From JAIBJN01 sp963847985 (GTDB lineage: Bacteria > Actinomycetota > Thermoleophilia > Gaiellales > Gaiellaceae), in NCBI GenBank assembly GCA_963847985.1, contig CAWKBS010000008.1:434001-498000 (forward strand): a DNA stretch of 64,000 nucleotides, read 5' to 3'. The number at the start of each line of letters is the position of its first letter. Positions within the stretch are counted from its first letter, which is position 1. Of this stretch, positions 1 to 8,773 are shown piece after piece. The notes under the pieces were generated by a model. That model worked only from the letters and a program-made list of their open reading frames with translations, made no database searches and was not told the origin of the DNA. The position numbers were made by a program, and so were the translations under genes.

Positions 1-1002
1 GGACCGCCGGACGGCGTCGCCGCCGAGGCGGCCGAGGCGGAGACGCTCGGGTTCGACCGGATCGGGGTGTGGGACTCGCCCGCGCTCTTCCGCGAGCCCT
101 GGGTCACGCTCGGAGCGATGGCCCGCGAGACGGAGCGCGTCCGGCTCGGCACCTGGGTGACGAACCCGCTCAGCCGCCACCCGGTCGTGACCGCGAGCGC
201 GGCCGCCACGGTGGACGACCTCGCGCCGGGCCGGGTCTACGTCGGCATCGGCGCCGGCGGAACCGGGGTCTGGCACCTCGGGATGAAGACCGCGAGGCTC
301 GACGACCTCGAGGAGTACGTGGTCGCCGTGCGCTCGCTGCTCGAGACGGGCGAGGCCGAGTACCGCGGCGAGACCGTCCGCCTCCCCTGGGCGGCGGGCC
401 GGTCGATCCCGATCGTCGTGTCCGCCCACGGGCCGCAGGCCCTGCGGGTCGCCGGCCGGGTCGGCGACGGCGTCGTCGTCGGGCTCGGGGTCACGCCGGA
501 GGTCGTCTCCGGGTCGCTGGAGCTGGTCGAGGAAGGCGCGCGTGCGGCCGGCCGCTCGCCCGCCGACCTGGACGTCTGGTTCACGTGCTTCTGGTTCGTC
601 GACGAGGAGCCCGGCGTCGCCGCGCAACGCGGCGCCTGGGCGGCGACCGCCTTCTCGCTCCACTTCGCCCGCTGGGGCGTGGAGGGACGCTTCGTCCCGG
701 AGGAGCTGCAGCAGGGCGTCGTCGAGCTGGGCCGCGCCTACGACCTCGTCACCCACGGCGCCGTTCCGCCCGAGCAGCAGGAGCACTATGCGCGGCTGGC
801 CGACGAGCTCGGCGTCGGCGACTACCTGCGCCGCCGCTTCGTCTTCGCCGGCACGCCCGCCGAGGTCGAGGCGCAGGTGCGGACGGCGATCGCCGCCGGA
901 GCGCGCAACTTCGACGGCGCCATCGACGCCGACCTCCCCGAGCACCGGGAGCGCATCGGCGCCTGGGCGGCGCTCGTCCTGCCGCGGTTCGCCGATGGCT
1001 GA
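1..1002 (+). CDS. LLM-class flavin/F420-dependent oxidoreductase (5' partial)
   Basis: Luciferase-like (LLM) superfamily oxidoreductase that uses reduced flavin or F420; the substrate cannot be read from sequence. The frame is already open at base 1, so the true start lies outside the window. About 333 residues are visible, against a usual 300-350, so only a short N-terminal piece is probably missing. Family signs are the GFDRIGVWDS strand near the start, RLGTWVTNPLSRHP, and AGRVGDGVVVG near visible residue 155. It overlaps the following hydantoinase gene by 8 bp, which suggests cotranscription and perhaps a shared role in N-heterocycle or amide catabolism (inference). Confidence 0.85.
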   Translation, partial: GPPDGVAAEAAEAETLGFDRIGVWDSPALFREPWVTLGAMARETERVRLGTWVTNPLSRHPVVTASAAATVDDLAPGRVYVGIGAGGTGVWHLGMKTARLDDLEEYVVAVRSLLETGEAEYRGETVRLPWAAGRSIPIVVSAHGPQALRVAGRVGDGVVVGLGVTPEVVSGSLELVEEGARAAGRSPADLDVWFTCFWFVDEEPGVAAQRGAWAATAFSLHFARWGVEGRFVPEELQQGVVELGRAYDLVTHGAVPPEQQEHYARLADELGVGDYLRRRFVFAGTPAEVEAQVRTAIAAGARNFDGAIDADLPEHRERIGAWAALVLPRFADG

Positions 1003-2434
1003 TCTCGTCGTCGCCGGCGGCCTCGTCGTGACGCCCGATGGCGCCGTCGAGCGGGACGTCGTCGTCGAGGGCGAGACGATCGCCTCCCTCGCCGAGCCCG
1101 GCACGGCGGCGGGCGCTCGCGTCCTCGACGCACGCGGGAAGATCGTGCTCCCCGGCGGCGTCGAGCCGCACGCGCACATCTTCGAGCCGATGTACCGCGG
1201 CTGGTCGCAGGGGGAGGACGTCTGGCTGCAGTCGCCGGAGGGCGCCACCCGCGCGGCCGTCTTCGGTGGGACGACGACCGTCCTCTCCTTCGCCTTCATG
1301 GCGGTCCACGTCGCGGAGCAGGAGTTCGACGCGCGCCTGGCCGTCGAGCACCGGCGCGAGGTGTTCACCGGGCGCTCCTACGCGGACTTCGCCTTTCACC
1401 CGGTGCTGACCGGCACGCCTTCCGACGCAACCATCGCGAGCATCGGCGACGCGGTCGCGGAGGGCACGTCGACCGTGAAGCTCTTCACGACCGACCTCAC
1501 CACCGGCCAGGCGGGCGTGCGCATCGACAACGGCTCGGCCTTCGAGGTCATGAAGGCCTGCGCCGAGCACGGCGCGGTCGTGATGGTGCACGCGGAAGAC
1601 GACGACCTGATCAAGCACATGGAGGCGAAGCTGCGCCGCGAGGGGCGGAACGGGCTCGACAACGCCCACCTCGTGCACACGCTCCTGGGCGAGGAGCTGG
1701 CAGTGCGCGCGTACGACCGCATGGCCACGGAGGCCGGCGCCGCCCTCTACGTCGTCCACGTCGGCGGGCGCGAGCCGCTCGGCGCGATCGCGGAGGCTCG
1801 CGCAGCCGGGCGTCCGGTGTACGGCGAGGTCCTGCACAACATGCTGTGCTTCTCGACCGAGGAGTACGCCAAGCCCGACGGCGCCAAGTACCACATCGGC
1901 ATGGGCCTGAAGGAGCCCGGGAACCAGGAGCCGCTCTGGGCAGCCCTCGCCGAGGGCGGCCTCTCCACGCTCGCCACCGACGAGTACACGACCTCGTACG
2001 CGGTCAAGATGGCCGGCACCGACCTGGAGACGACCCCGGGCGGCCACGCCGGGATCGAGACTCGGGGGATCATCGGCTTCTCCGAGGGCTACGCGAAGGG
2101 GCGCATGTCGCTAGAGCGCTTCGCCGAGGTCTTCTCGACGAACCCCGCCAAGCTCATGGGCCTCTACCCGCGCAAGGGCGCGATCGCCCCCGGGAGCGAC
2201 GCCGACCTGGCGCTCTGGGATCCGGACGTCGAGCGCGTGATCGCACTGGACGACCTGCACCACGAGTCGGACTACAGCCCGTGGGAGGGGTGGGAGGTGC
2301 GCGGCTGGCCGGTGGCGACCGTCCTCCGCGGCAAGGTGGTGGTCGAGGACGGCAGGCTGCTCGGGAGCCCGGACGACGGCCGTTGGCTGGCCCGTCGGCT
2401 CGATCCGGCGGTCGCGGCGGGGCCGGCGGTCTGA
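995..2434 (+). CDS. D-hydantoinase/dihydropyrimidinase-family amidohydrolase
   Basis: Cyclic-amide hydrolase of the hydantoinase/dihydropyrimidinase group, expected to open hydantoin or dihydropyrimidine rings using a binuclear metal centre; cytosolic. The 479-residue length is typical. Visible metal-site elements are H59-A-H61 after the GGVEPH strand, a candidate carboxylated lysine in STVKLFTTD (about K162), histidines in VMVHAEDDD and YVVHVGG, and the aspartate of LATDEYTTS. The ATG at 995 gives the usual short beta-sandwich start MADLVVAGG; the open frame extends further upstream but there only shadows the preceding gene. Its stop overlaps the next start by one base (TGATG), so the three genes look like an operon. 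Confidence 0.88.
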   Translation: MADLVVAGGLVVTPDGAVERDVVVEGETIASLAEPGTAAGARVLDARGKIVLPGGVEPHAHIFEPMYRGWSQGEDVWLQSPEGATRAAVFGGTTTVLSFAFMAVHVAEQEFDARLAVEHRREVFTGRSYADFAFHPVLTGTPSDATIASIGDAVAEGTSTVKLFTTDLTTGQAGVRIDNGSAFEVMKACAEHGAVVMVHAEDDDLIKHMEAKLRREGRNGLDNAHLVHTLLGEELAVRAYDRMATEAGAALYVVHVGGREPLGAIAEARAAGRPVYGEVLHNMLCFSTEEYAKPDGAKYHIGMGLKEPGNQEPLWAALAEGGLSTLATDEYTTSYAVKMAGTDLETTPGGHAGIETRGIIGFSEGYAKGRMSLERFAEVFSTNPAKLMGLYPRKGAIAPGSDADLALWDPDVERVIALDDLHHESDYSPWEGWEVRGWPVATVLRGKVVVEDGRLLGSPDDGRWLARRLDPAVAAGPAV

Positions 2435-3283
2435 TGCCCGGCTTCCGCCAGGAGCTCGTCGGGCTCTTCGGACAGCCCGTGGAGGAGAACCCGACGCAGG
2501 CGATGGTCGAGGCTGCCTTCGCTGCAGCCGGGCTCGACTGGCGCTACCTGACGATCGAGGTGGCGCCCGACGCTCTCGGCGACGCGGTGCGCGGGGCGCG
2601 GGCGATGGGGTTCCGCGGCTTCAACTGCACGATCCCGCACAAGGTCGCCGTCGTCGAGCACCTCGACCGGCTCTCGGAGGCGGCGACGCTGATCGGCGCC
2701 GTGAACACGGTCGTCCGAGACGGCGACGAGCTGCTCGGTGAGAACACCGACGGCGCCGGCTTTCTGGCCGCGCTCCGGCGCCGGATCGACCCGGAGGGCG
2801 TTCGCGCCGTCCTGCTGGGTGCCGGGGGCGCCGCCCGGGCGATCGCAGTCGAGCTGGCCCTGGCGGGCGCTGCCGCGATCTCGGTCGTCAACCGCGGCGC
2901 CGAACGCGCCCGCGAGCTCGGCGCGCTGGTCGGGGGCCTGCCGCCCGAGGTGCGCGTCGTCGAGCTGGGCGGCGGCTTCCGGATTCCCGAGGACACCGAC
3001 CTCGTCGTCAACGCGACCTCCATCGGCCTCTACCCGGACGTCGAGGCCGAGGTGCCGCTCGACCTCGCCGAGGTGGCGGGCCGCGCGCTCGTCGCCGACG
3101 TCGATCCCGAACCCGCCGGAGACGCGCTTCCTCCGCGAGGCGGCGGCGGCCGGCTGCGAGACGCTCGACGGCCTCGAGATGCTGGTGGAGCAGGGCCGCA
3201 TCGGCTTCCGCCTCTGGACCGGCGTCGAGCCTGACCCGGAGGTCATGCGCGACGCCCTGCGCCGGGCCTTCGCGCCCTCGTAG
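2434..3283 (+). pseudogene. AroE-like shikimate dehydrogenase family protein, frameshifted
   Basis: NADP-dependent shikimate dehydrogenase-family protein. IPHK (catalytic-type K70), ENTDGAGF (D106) and the dinucleotide loop LLGAGGAARAI are intact. The shikimate-binding Ser-x-Ser of the usual HSLSP motif is absent: the corresponding stretch reads GQPVEENPTQAM. This points to an AroE-like paralogue with another substrate, which would fit its place behind a hydantoinase. One extra base near 3103 breaks the frame. The first frame stops making sense after VADV, and the correct C-terminus (IPNPPETRFLREAAAA through TLDGLEMLVEQGRIGF) continues in the +1 frame to 3283. Apart from that base the gene looks intact, so a sequencing error is possible. 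Confidence 0.8.
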
Positions 3284-3286
3284 GCT
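3281..3286 (+). promoter_or_regulatory. -10 box of tag (leaderless)
   Basis: TAGGCT lies 6 bases before the ATG of the DNA-3-methyladenine glycosylase gene and overlaps the stop region of the AroE-like gene. No Shine-Dalgarno sequence is present. Confidence 0.45.
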
Positions 3287-3292
3287 ACGGCG

Positions 3293-3862
3293 ATGGAGCG
3301 CTGCGCCTGGGTGCCGGAGGGGGATGAGCTCTACGCCGCCTACCACGACGACGAGTGGGGAGTCCCCGAGCGCGACGACCGCGCCCTCTACGAGCTCCTG
3401 ACCCTGGAGGGAGCGCAGGCCGGGCTCTCCTGGTCGACGATCCTGAAGAAGCGCGAGGGCTACCGGCGCGCCTTTGCGGGGTTCGACCCCGCGAAGGTGG
3501 CGCGCTTCACGCCGACCCGGGTCGAGAAGCTGCTCCAGGACCCGGGCATCGTCCGCAACCGGCTCAAGGTCGAGTCGACGGTCGAGAACGCCCGGCGCGT
3601 GCTCGAGGCGCAGCAGGAGCCAGGCGGCTTCTCCGGCCTCCTCTGGGGCTTCGTCGAGGGCGAGCCGCTCGTGGGCGGTTGGAAGAGCCTCGCCGATCTC
3701 CCGGCCGAGACGCCGCTCTCGAAGGCGATGAGCAAGGAGCTGAAGCGCCGCGGCTTCCGCTTCGTGGGGCCGACGGTCTGTTACGCGTTCATGCAGGCCG
3801 CCGGGCTCGTGAACGACCACACGGTCGGCTGCTTCCGCTACGCGGAGCTGACCGGCAGGTAG
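3293..3862 (+). CDS. tag: DNA-3-methyladenine glycosylase I
   Basis: Removes N3-methyladenine from alkylated DNA as the first step of base-excision repair. The 189-residue product matches the E. coli Tag family in length and pattern. It starts MERCAW and continues YHDDEWGVPERDD, with zinc ligands C4 and H18; further features are QAGLSWSTILKKREGYR and the C-terminal NDHTVGCFRY, which supplies the second His/Cys zinc pair. The ATG is supported by the conserved MERC start. It appears to be transcribed alone from a leaderless promoter. Confidence 0.95.
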   Translation: MERCAWVPEGDELYAAYHDDEWGVPERDDRALYELLTLEGAQAGLSWSTILKKREGYRRAFAGFDPAKVARFTPTRVEKLLQDPGIVRNRLKVESTVENARRVLEAQQEPGGFSGLLWGFVEGEPLVGGWKSLADLPAETPLSKAMSKELKRRGFRFVGPTVCYAFMQAAGLVNDHTVGCFRYAELTGR

Positions 3863-3973
3863 GTCCTCATCTCGACCCTTTCCCTTGTCGCTCACCGGTG
3901 CATCATTCCAGGGGAAAACGGGTACGGAGACGAAGTCGGAGACGGGAACGGCGACGGGACGGAGGGAACGGCG
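3863..3973. other. Short intergenic region with GACGG/GAGACGG reiterations
   Basis: The 111 bases between tag and the dioxygenase gene contain purine-rich, imperfect repeats of a GACGGGA/GGAGACG type just before the next start. They provide a GGAGGGAACGGCG stretch that can serve as ribosome-binding site. No terminator hairpin is obvious. Confidence 0.35.
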
Positions 3974-4900
3974 ATGAAGCTCGAAGGCGTCCACCACGTG
4001 ACGGCGATCACCTCGGACGCGCCGCGGAACGTGGATTTCTACACCAGGGTCCTCGGGCTTCGGCTCGTGAAGAAGACCGTCAACCAGGACGATCCGACCG
4101 TCTACCACCTCTTCTACGCCGACGAGCGAGGGAGCCCGGGCTCCGACATCACGTTCTTCGAGTACCCGGGCCTGCCGCGCGGCCGCGCCGGCGCCGGCAT
4201 GGTCCACACTGTCGCCTGGCGCGTCGCCTCTCCCGACGCGCTGGACTTCTGGGCCGAGCGGCTCGCCGCCGACGGTGCCGAGACCGAGCGCGACGGTGAC
4301 AGCCTTCGCTTCGCCGACCCGGAGGGCCTGGGGCTCGAGCTCCGGGCCGTCGACACCGCCGACGAACCTCTGGTCGCGGTCCACCCCGACATTCCGGCCG
4401 AGGTCGCCCTCCAGGGTTTCGACGGCGTGCGCGCGTACGCGACCGAGCCCGACGTGAGCCGCTCGTTCCTCGAGGAAACCCTTGCCTTCGAGGCAGAGGG
4501 AGAGTCCGTCTGGGAGGCGCGGGGAGAGGAGCGCGGCTCCTTCTACACCTACGACGAGCCGCCGGCCGAGCGTGGCCTCTCCGGCGGCGGCACCGTCCAT
4601 CACGTCGCCTGGTCGTCGCCCATGTCCCAGCACGAGGCGTGGCGTGAGCGTGCCGCCCAGGGCGGCGCGCGGCCCACGCCGGTGATCGACCGCTTCTACT
4701 TCAAGTCGATCTACTTCCGCGAGCCGAGCGGCGTGCTCTTCGAGATCGCAACCCTCGGGCCGGGCTTCACCGCCGACGAGCCGCTGGAGGCGCTCGGCGA
4801 GGCCCTCTCGCTCCCCCCGGCCTTCGAGCCCCTCCGCGAGCGCCTCGAGAACGTCCTGACGCCCCTTCCGGATCCACGCCCGGCGCGCACGGCGAGCTAG
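3974..4900 (+). CDS. Ring-cleaving dioxygenase-like VOC protein (MhqO/MhqA type)
   Basis: Two-module vicinal-oxygen-chelate protein of the glyoxalase/extradiol dioxygenase type, similar to hydroquinone-cleaving MhqO proteins; cytosolic, probably Fe(II)-dependent. The 308-residue length is typical. Metal-ligand positions are visible as HHVTAIT at the N-terminus, MVHTVAWRV near residue 76, VHHVAWSS near 212 and GVLFEIATLG near 255. The first module carries the diagnostic FYTRVLGLRLVKKTVNQDDP. It stands alone between tag and the OLD-type ATPase. The aromatic substrate is unknown. Confidence 0.85.
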   Translation: MKLEGVHHVTAITSDAPRNVDFYTRVLGLRLVKKTVNQDDPTVYHLFYADERGSPGSDITFFEYPGLPRGRAGAGMVHTVAWRVASPDALDFWAERLAADGAETERDGDSLRFADPEGLGLELRAVDTADEPLVAVHPDIPAEVALQGFDGVRAYATEPDVSRSFLEETLAFEAEGESVWEARGEERGSFYTYDEPPAERGLSGGGTVHHVAWSSPMSQHEAWRERAAQGGARPTPVIDRFYFKSIYFREPSGVLFEIATLGPGFTADEPLEALGEALSLPPAFEPLRERLENVLTPLPDPRPARTAS

Positions 4901-4917
4901 GAGCCTCCCCGCGGGGC

Positions 4918-4923
4918 TAAGGT
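4918..4923 (+). promoter_or_regulatory. -10 box of the OLD-type ATPase gene (leaderless)
   Basis: TAAGGT is followed after 6 bases by the GTG start at 4930. There is no Shine-Dalgarno sequence. A short CCCCGCGGGG palindrome lies immediately upstream. Confidence 0.45.
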
Positions 4924-4929
4924 CGTGCG

Positions 4930-6117
4930 GTGGCCTTCCTGAAGACCGTCCATATCCGAGGCTTCCGCTCGGCACGGGACGTCGAGCTGCGGCTCGGGCC
5001 GGTCACCGCGCTCGTCGGGGAGGCCCGTTCCGGGAAGTCCAACCTCCTGCGCGCGATCCGGGCGCTCCTCGACCCGGCCGCGCCGCCGCCGAGCCGGGAA
5101 GACCTCCGCGGCCGAGCCGACGAGCTGTCGATCGAGGGGCGGCTCACCGACGGCCGGCGGATCGGGCTGGCGGCGCATCCGCCGGAGCCGCCCCGCATCC
5201 GCCGTCGTGGCGCGCCCCCGCTCGTGTTCCTCCCGGCCGGGCGACGCTCGGGGTCGCTGCTCGAGCTCGACAGCTACTCCGACTCGGCCGAGGAGGCCGT
5301 GCGCCCGTTCCGGGCCGCTCTCCGCGATCCTCCGGCGCTTCGCTCCGACTCGGCCGGGGCCTCCGCCCTGGTCGCCGGGATCGATGCCTGCTGCGACGCG
5401 GGGATTGCGGGCACCGTCTTCCTCGTCGAGGAGCCCGAGCTCTTCCTCAGGCCGCACACGCAGCGGTACCTCTACCGAAGCCTGCGGTCGCTGGCCGCCG
5501 CCGGGAACCAGGTGCTCTACTCGACCCACGCGCCCGCGTTCCTCAACGTCGCCAGGGTGGAGGAGCTCGTCCTCGTCCGCTACAGCGCCCGACGGGGCAC
5601 CCACATCGTCCAGCCGAAGCCGCTCGACGCCGACGAGGCGTTCCGGGTGGTGAGCGAGTTCGACGCCGAGCGGAGCGAGCTCTTCCTCGCGCGGGCGGCC
5701 ATCCTCGTGGAGGGTCGCACGGAGAAGCTCGTGCTCCCGTCCATCTTCGCCGCGCTCGGGTACGACGCCGACCGCGCGCAGATCTCAATCGTCGAGTGCG
5801 GCGGGAAGTCCAACATCCCGGTGTTCGCCAGGATCTGCAAGGCCTGCCGAATCCCGTTCGTCGTTGTCCACGACCGTGACGCGCCGCGCGGGGAGCAGCC
5901 GATTCCGGCGGAGGTCGTGCTCAACCGGCTCATTGCGGGCATCGCCGGCCGCGACCGGACGGTGGTGCTCGAGCCGGACTTTGAGGGCGTCGCAGGCCTG
6001 CGCGGCCACGCCAACAAACCCGAGCGAGCGTGGAACCACTTCGCGGCCGGAGGGGTGGCGGTGCCCGAGCCGCTGGAGCGCGCCGTGCGCCTGGCGCTGC
6101 GCGCGGCCGCTCGCTAG
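4930..6117 (+). CDS. OLD-family AAA ATPase with TOPRIM nuclease domain (compact)
   Basis: ABC/SMC-like ATPase joined to a TOPRIM domain, as in Overcoming-Lysogenization-Defect nucleases. A variant Walker A (GEARSGKSNLL, about residues 32-42) follows the KTVHIRGFRSARDVEL start; Walker B is VFLVEEPELFLRP; the D/H-loop region is YSTHAPAFLNVARV. The TOPRIM signature is AAILVEGRTEKLVLPSIF with the downstream acidic pair HDRDA. At 395 residues it is shorter than classical OLD proteins (about 550-600), mainly through a short arm between Walker A and B. No UvrD-like, reverse-transcriptase or other partner gene is adjacent, so a defence role is only a possibility; DNA repair is equally likely. Confidence 0.8.
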   Translation: MAFLKTVHIRGFRSARDVELRLGPVTALVGEARSGKSNLLRAIRALLDPAAPPPSREDLRGRADELSIEGRLTDGRRIGLAAHPPEPPRIRRRGAPPLVFLPAGRRSGSLLELDSYSDSAEEAVRPFRAALRDPPALRSDSAGASALVAGIDACCDAGIAGTVFLVEEPELFLRPHTQRYLYRSLRSLAAAGNQVLYSTHAPAFLNVARVEELVLVRYSARRGTHIVQPKPLDADEAFRVVSEFDAERSELFLARAAILVEGRTEKLVLPSIFAALGYDADRAQISIVECGGKSNIPVFARICKACRIPFVVVHDRDAPRGEQPIPAEVVLNRLIAGIAGRDRTVVLEPDFEGVAGLRGHANKPERAWNHFAAGGVAVPEPLERAVRLALRAAAR

Positions 6118-6203
6118 CTGCGGAGAGCCCGCAGTCGCGGTGCGGTGATTCGCCGATGCGCGGCGCTCTGCCCCGGGCCATCCTCAGGGGTGAAGGAGGA
6201 ACC

Positions 6204-6644
6204 ATGAAGATTCTGCTTGCCTACGACGGCTTCACGCACAGCGAGAACGCCCTGGCGACCGTGGCCGACCTCGGCCGCGCCCCGGAGGCGGAGATCACGA
6301 TCCTGAGCGTCGTCCCGCCGGACGCCCGCGCCTCGAAGTCGGGCGGCCACGTCGGCCTCAGGCCGCACGCCCACGAGGATGTCGCCCGCGCGCACGCGTA
6401 CCTGCGCGAGCGAGGGATCGAGTCGACGATGCAGATGGAGAGCGGCCATCCGGTCGCGGAGATCGCGCGGGTCGCGCACGAGGGCGGCTACGACCTGATC
6501 GTCGTCGGCTCCCGCGGGCGCAACTCGGTCGGCGAGCTCCTGCTGGGCAGCGTCTCGCAGGCCGTCATCAGGCAGGCGTCGTGCCCGGTGCTCGTCATCG
6601 CGAAGGACGCGGAGCAGCGCTTCGAGCCTACGTCGGCCGTGTGA
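6204..6644 (+). CDS. Universal stress protein (UspA domain)
   Basis: Single-domain universal stress protein of 146 residues. It begins MKILLAYDGFTHSENAL and ends in the ATP-binding signature VGSRGRNSVGELLLGSVSQ followed by QASCPVLVIAK, so it is probably an ATP-binding UspA. The ATG at 6204 is chosen because AAGGAGGAACC sits directly upstream; the frame is open further upstream without homology. Its 3' end overlaps the 3' end of the convergent cupin gene by 17 bases. Confidence 0.9.
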   Translation: MKILLAYDGFTHSENALATVADLGRAPEAEITILSVVPPDARASKSGGHVGLRPHAHEDVARAHAYLRERGIESTMQMESGHPVAEIARVAHEGGYDLIVVGSRGRNSVGELLLGSVSQAVIRQASCPVLVIAKDAEQRFEPTSAV

Positions 6645-6954
6645 AGATCACGAGTAGCGTGAGCTGCTCGTAGGCGGTGAAGCGGTGCTCCGCGTGCGCG
6701 GCGACGAACATCGCCTGGCCCTCGACGAGATCGATCTCCTCGTCCTCCACCTGGAGCGTGCCCGAGCCCTCGAGCACGATGTAGACCTCGTCGTCCTCGT
6801 GCGGCTGCTGGCGGTCGGGCTCAGGGGCGACGAGCACGTACACGCCGACCTCGAGTCCCGGTGACGTGTGCACGATTTCGTAGCCGCCGCTTCCCTCCTG
6901 CAGTCGCCGCTTCGCCGCCTCGACGTCGAAGAGGTGCTGCTGGATCCCGGCCAT
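6628..6954 (-). CDS. Cupin-domain protein
   Basis: Small cupin of 108 residues. The double-stranded beta-helix motifs are visible as QPHEDDEVYIVLEGSG (motif 1, with His and Glu metal ligands) and HAEHRF (motif 2). The ligand or reaction is unknown. It starts on the last base of the upstream LLM oxidoreductase gene (ATGA-type overlap at 6954), so the two are translationally coupled and probably act together, for example with the cupin protecting or processing the oxidised product (inference). Confidence 0.8.
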   Translation of the reverse strand: MAGIQQHLFDVEAAKRRLQEGSGGYEIVHTSPGLEVGVYVLVAPEPDRQQPHEDDEVYIVLEGSGTLQVEDEEIDLVEGQAMFVAAHAEHRFTAYEQLTLLVIFTRPT

Positions 6955-7967
6955 CAGGCTGCCGTGGGCCGGACCGCCGGGATGATCCGCTCCCCGTAGG
7001 CCTGGAGAATGTCCTCCTGGCCGTGCGTCATCAGGTAGATGTTGAAGTGGTCGACGCCGATCGACTCGAGCTCCTTGAGCTTCGCGGTGACCGTGTCGGC
7101 GCTCCCGATGACGCTGAAGCGGTCGGCGATCTCGTCGGTGACGAACTCCCCGTGCGCGGCGCCCTCGCGGCTGTGGTCCTTGTAGTCGTAGAACTTCCGC
7201 GCTTTGACGTACTCGGTCAGCTCCTTGGGGATCTCGGAGTCCTCGCCGTAGCGCTCGATCAGGTCCATGACGTGGTTCGAGACCATCGCCGGGAACCAGC
7301 GGACGGCGTCCCGGGCCTCTTGCAGGTCGTCGGTGACGATGCTCGGCGCGCAGACGATGCACTCGAGCTCGTCCGGGTCGCGCCCGGCCTCGACGGCCGC
7401 GGCGCGGGCCTGCTCCATGAGCCACTGGATGATCACCGGGTCGGCGAGCTGGATGATCACGCCGTCGGCGACCCGGCCGGCGACGGCGAGGGCACGTGGC
7501 CCGTAGGCGGCGACGTACATCGGGATCCGCTCGCGCCCCTGGGCCCAGGTCAGCTCCAGCTCCTTCTCGTTCCACTCGACTGGGCGGCCGTTCATGAGGT
7601 CCTTGATCATCCGGCAGGAGGCCTCGAACTCGGCCATCTTCACCGGCTGCTGGCCGATCACGCGCCGGGCGGAGTCCCCGCGGCCGATCCCCATCACGGC
7701 CCGCCCGCCCGACATCGCGTGCAGCGTCGCATAGGCGCTCGCGGTGACCGTCGGCTCGCGGGTCCCCGGGTTCGTCACGCAGTGGCCGAACTTGAGCTTC
7801 TGCGTCTGGGTGGCGAGCAGGGTGAGGAGCGGGTAGCCGTCGTGCCAGAGGATGTGCGAGTCGTAGGTCCACCCGTACTCGAAGCCGTTCGCCTCCGCGA
7901 GCTGCATGAGCTCGAGGAAGCGGGTGTGGGGAGGATCGGGGAGAACGGTGACGCCGAAGGTGAGCAC
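6954..7967 (-). CDS. LLM-class F420-dependent oxidoreductase
   Basis: Luciferase-like oxidoreductase of 337 residues starting with GTG (MLTFGVTVLPDPP). Characteristic segments are FEYGWTYDSHILW, HCVTNPGTREPTVTAS and VMGIGRGDSARRVIGQ, and the FMN/F420-site strand AVAGRVADGVIIQ. This is the subgroup often annotated as F420-dependent methylene-tetrahydromethanopterin-reductase-like proteins; the true substrate is unknown. Upstream, TTAGACT near 8012-8018 and an AGGAGG ribosome-binding site mark a conventional leadered transcript. The cupin gene follows in the same operon. Confidence 0.85.
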   Translation of the reverse strand: MLTFGVTVLPDPPHTRFLELMQLAEANGFEYGWTYDSHILWHDGYPLLTLLATQTQKLKFGHCVTNPGTREPTVTASAYATLHAMSGGRAVMGIGRGDSARRVIGQQPVKMAEFEASCRMIKDLMNGRPVEWNEKELELTWAQGRERIPMYVAAYGPRALAVAGRVADGVIIQLADPVIIQWLMEQARAAAVEAGRDPDELECIVCAPSIVTDDLQEARDAVRWFPAMVSNHVMDLIERYGEDSEIPKELTEYVKARKFYDYKDHSREGAAHGEFVTDEIADRFSVIGSADTVTAKLKELESIGVDHFNIYLMTHGQEDILQAYGERIIPAVRPTAA

Positions 7968-8092
7968 GGGACCTGGGCCTCCTGCGTGGTCGGGAGGTCG
8001 AGTCTAACCAACCTGCATCCGTGCCCTTCAGCCGGAATGCGTAAGAACCATCCGACGTTCGACACGAACAGGAGATGGGTACGCTCCGGCCG
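7968..8092. other. Divergent intergenic region (LLM oxidoreductase / VOC protein)
   Basis: About 125 bases separate two divergently read genes. On the minus strand a TAGACT -10-like box is followed by a leader with AGGAGG. On the plus strand CAGGAG precedes the upstream ATG (8075) with no spacing, so the start at 8093 is preferred for the VOC gene. No palindromic operator was seen. Confidence 0.4.
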
Positions 8093-8773
8093 ATGCAGAT
8101 CGAGACACTCGACCACGTCGCCATCTGGGTGGACGACCGCGACCGGCTCGCGGACTTCCTGACCGCTCACGTCGGTATGCACGTGATCGACCGGAACGAG
8201 AAGTTCACCCTCGTCGGCTCCGACGCGCGGCGCGGCAAGCTGACTCTCTTCGCTTCGGATGGGCCGCGCGACGCGGGCGTGCTCGCGCGGGTCGGCCTGA
8301 GGGTCTTCGATCTGGATGAGGCGCTGGCGGCTCTGCCTGCAGAGGTTGCCGTCGAGCGGGTGAACGGCCGCGCGGAGCTGGAGGCAGGCCAGGGCCTCCG
8401 TCTGGCCTTCGTCGAGGTAGACGAGGGCGTCGCCTACGATCTCGACCACGTCGCCTTCCGCGTCCCGGACCCCGAGGCCACCTTCGCCCAGCTCGCCGAG
8501 CTCGGCTTCGAGCTCGAGGAAGGCGCCCTGCGTGCCGGCGGCGCTGGGATCGTCCTCGAACAGGGCGACCCTGGGGAGAGCGACCGCCCGCTGCTCCACC
8601 ATCTGGGGCTCCGCGTCAAGTCGGCCGATGAGCACATCCAGGAGGCCGAGCGCCGCGGCCTCGAGATCGCCGACGTCGTCGACGCGCCGAACACCTACGC
8701 GGTGTTCGTCTGGGGCCCGGACCGCATCAAGCTCGAGTACGTCGAGCACAAGCCGACCTTCTCGCTGACCTAG
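8093..8773 (+). CDS. VOC-family (glyoxalase/dioxygenase-like) protein
   Basis: Two-module vicinal-oxygen-chelate protein of about 226 residues. Module 1 begins METAL-type LDHVAIWVDDRDRLADF; module 2 has LDHVAFRVPDPEATFAQLAELGF and ends with RIKLEYVEHKP, providing the metal His/Glu pattern. The frame also has an ATG at 8075 (MGTLRPMQIETLDHV), but the family normally starts close to the LDHVA strand. It overlaps the next gene by one base (TAGTG), suggesting a two-gene operon with the FAD enzyme. Confidence 0.75.
   Translation: MQIETLDHVAIWVDDRDRLADFLTAHVGMHVIDRNEKFTLVGSDARRGKLTLFASDGPRDAGVLARVGLRVFDLDEALAALPAEVAVERVNGRAELEAGQGLRLAFVEVDEGVAYDLDHVAFRVPDPEATFAQLAELGFELEEGALRAGGAGIVLEQGDPGESDRPLLHHLGLRVKSADEHIQEAERRGLEIADVVDAPNTYAVFVWGPDRIKLEYVEHKPTFSLT

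Noticed and set aside
3008..4975. 655-codon minus-strand open frame
   Set aside because: Shadow of tag and the VOC dioxygenase genes; its composition (Arg, Gly, Leu, Ala repeats) is typical of antisense frames in GC-rich DNA.
4930..6117. OLD-type ATPase as part of a known defence system (e.g. Gabija, retron, PARIS)
   Set aside because: None of the partner genes is adjacent; neighbours are a dioxygenase and a universal stress protein.
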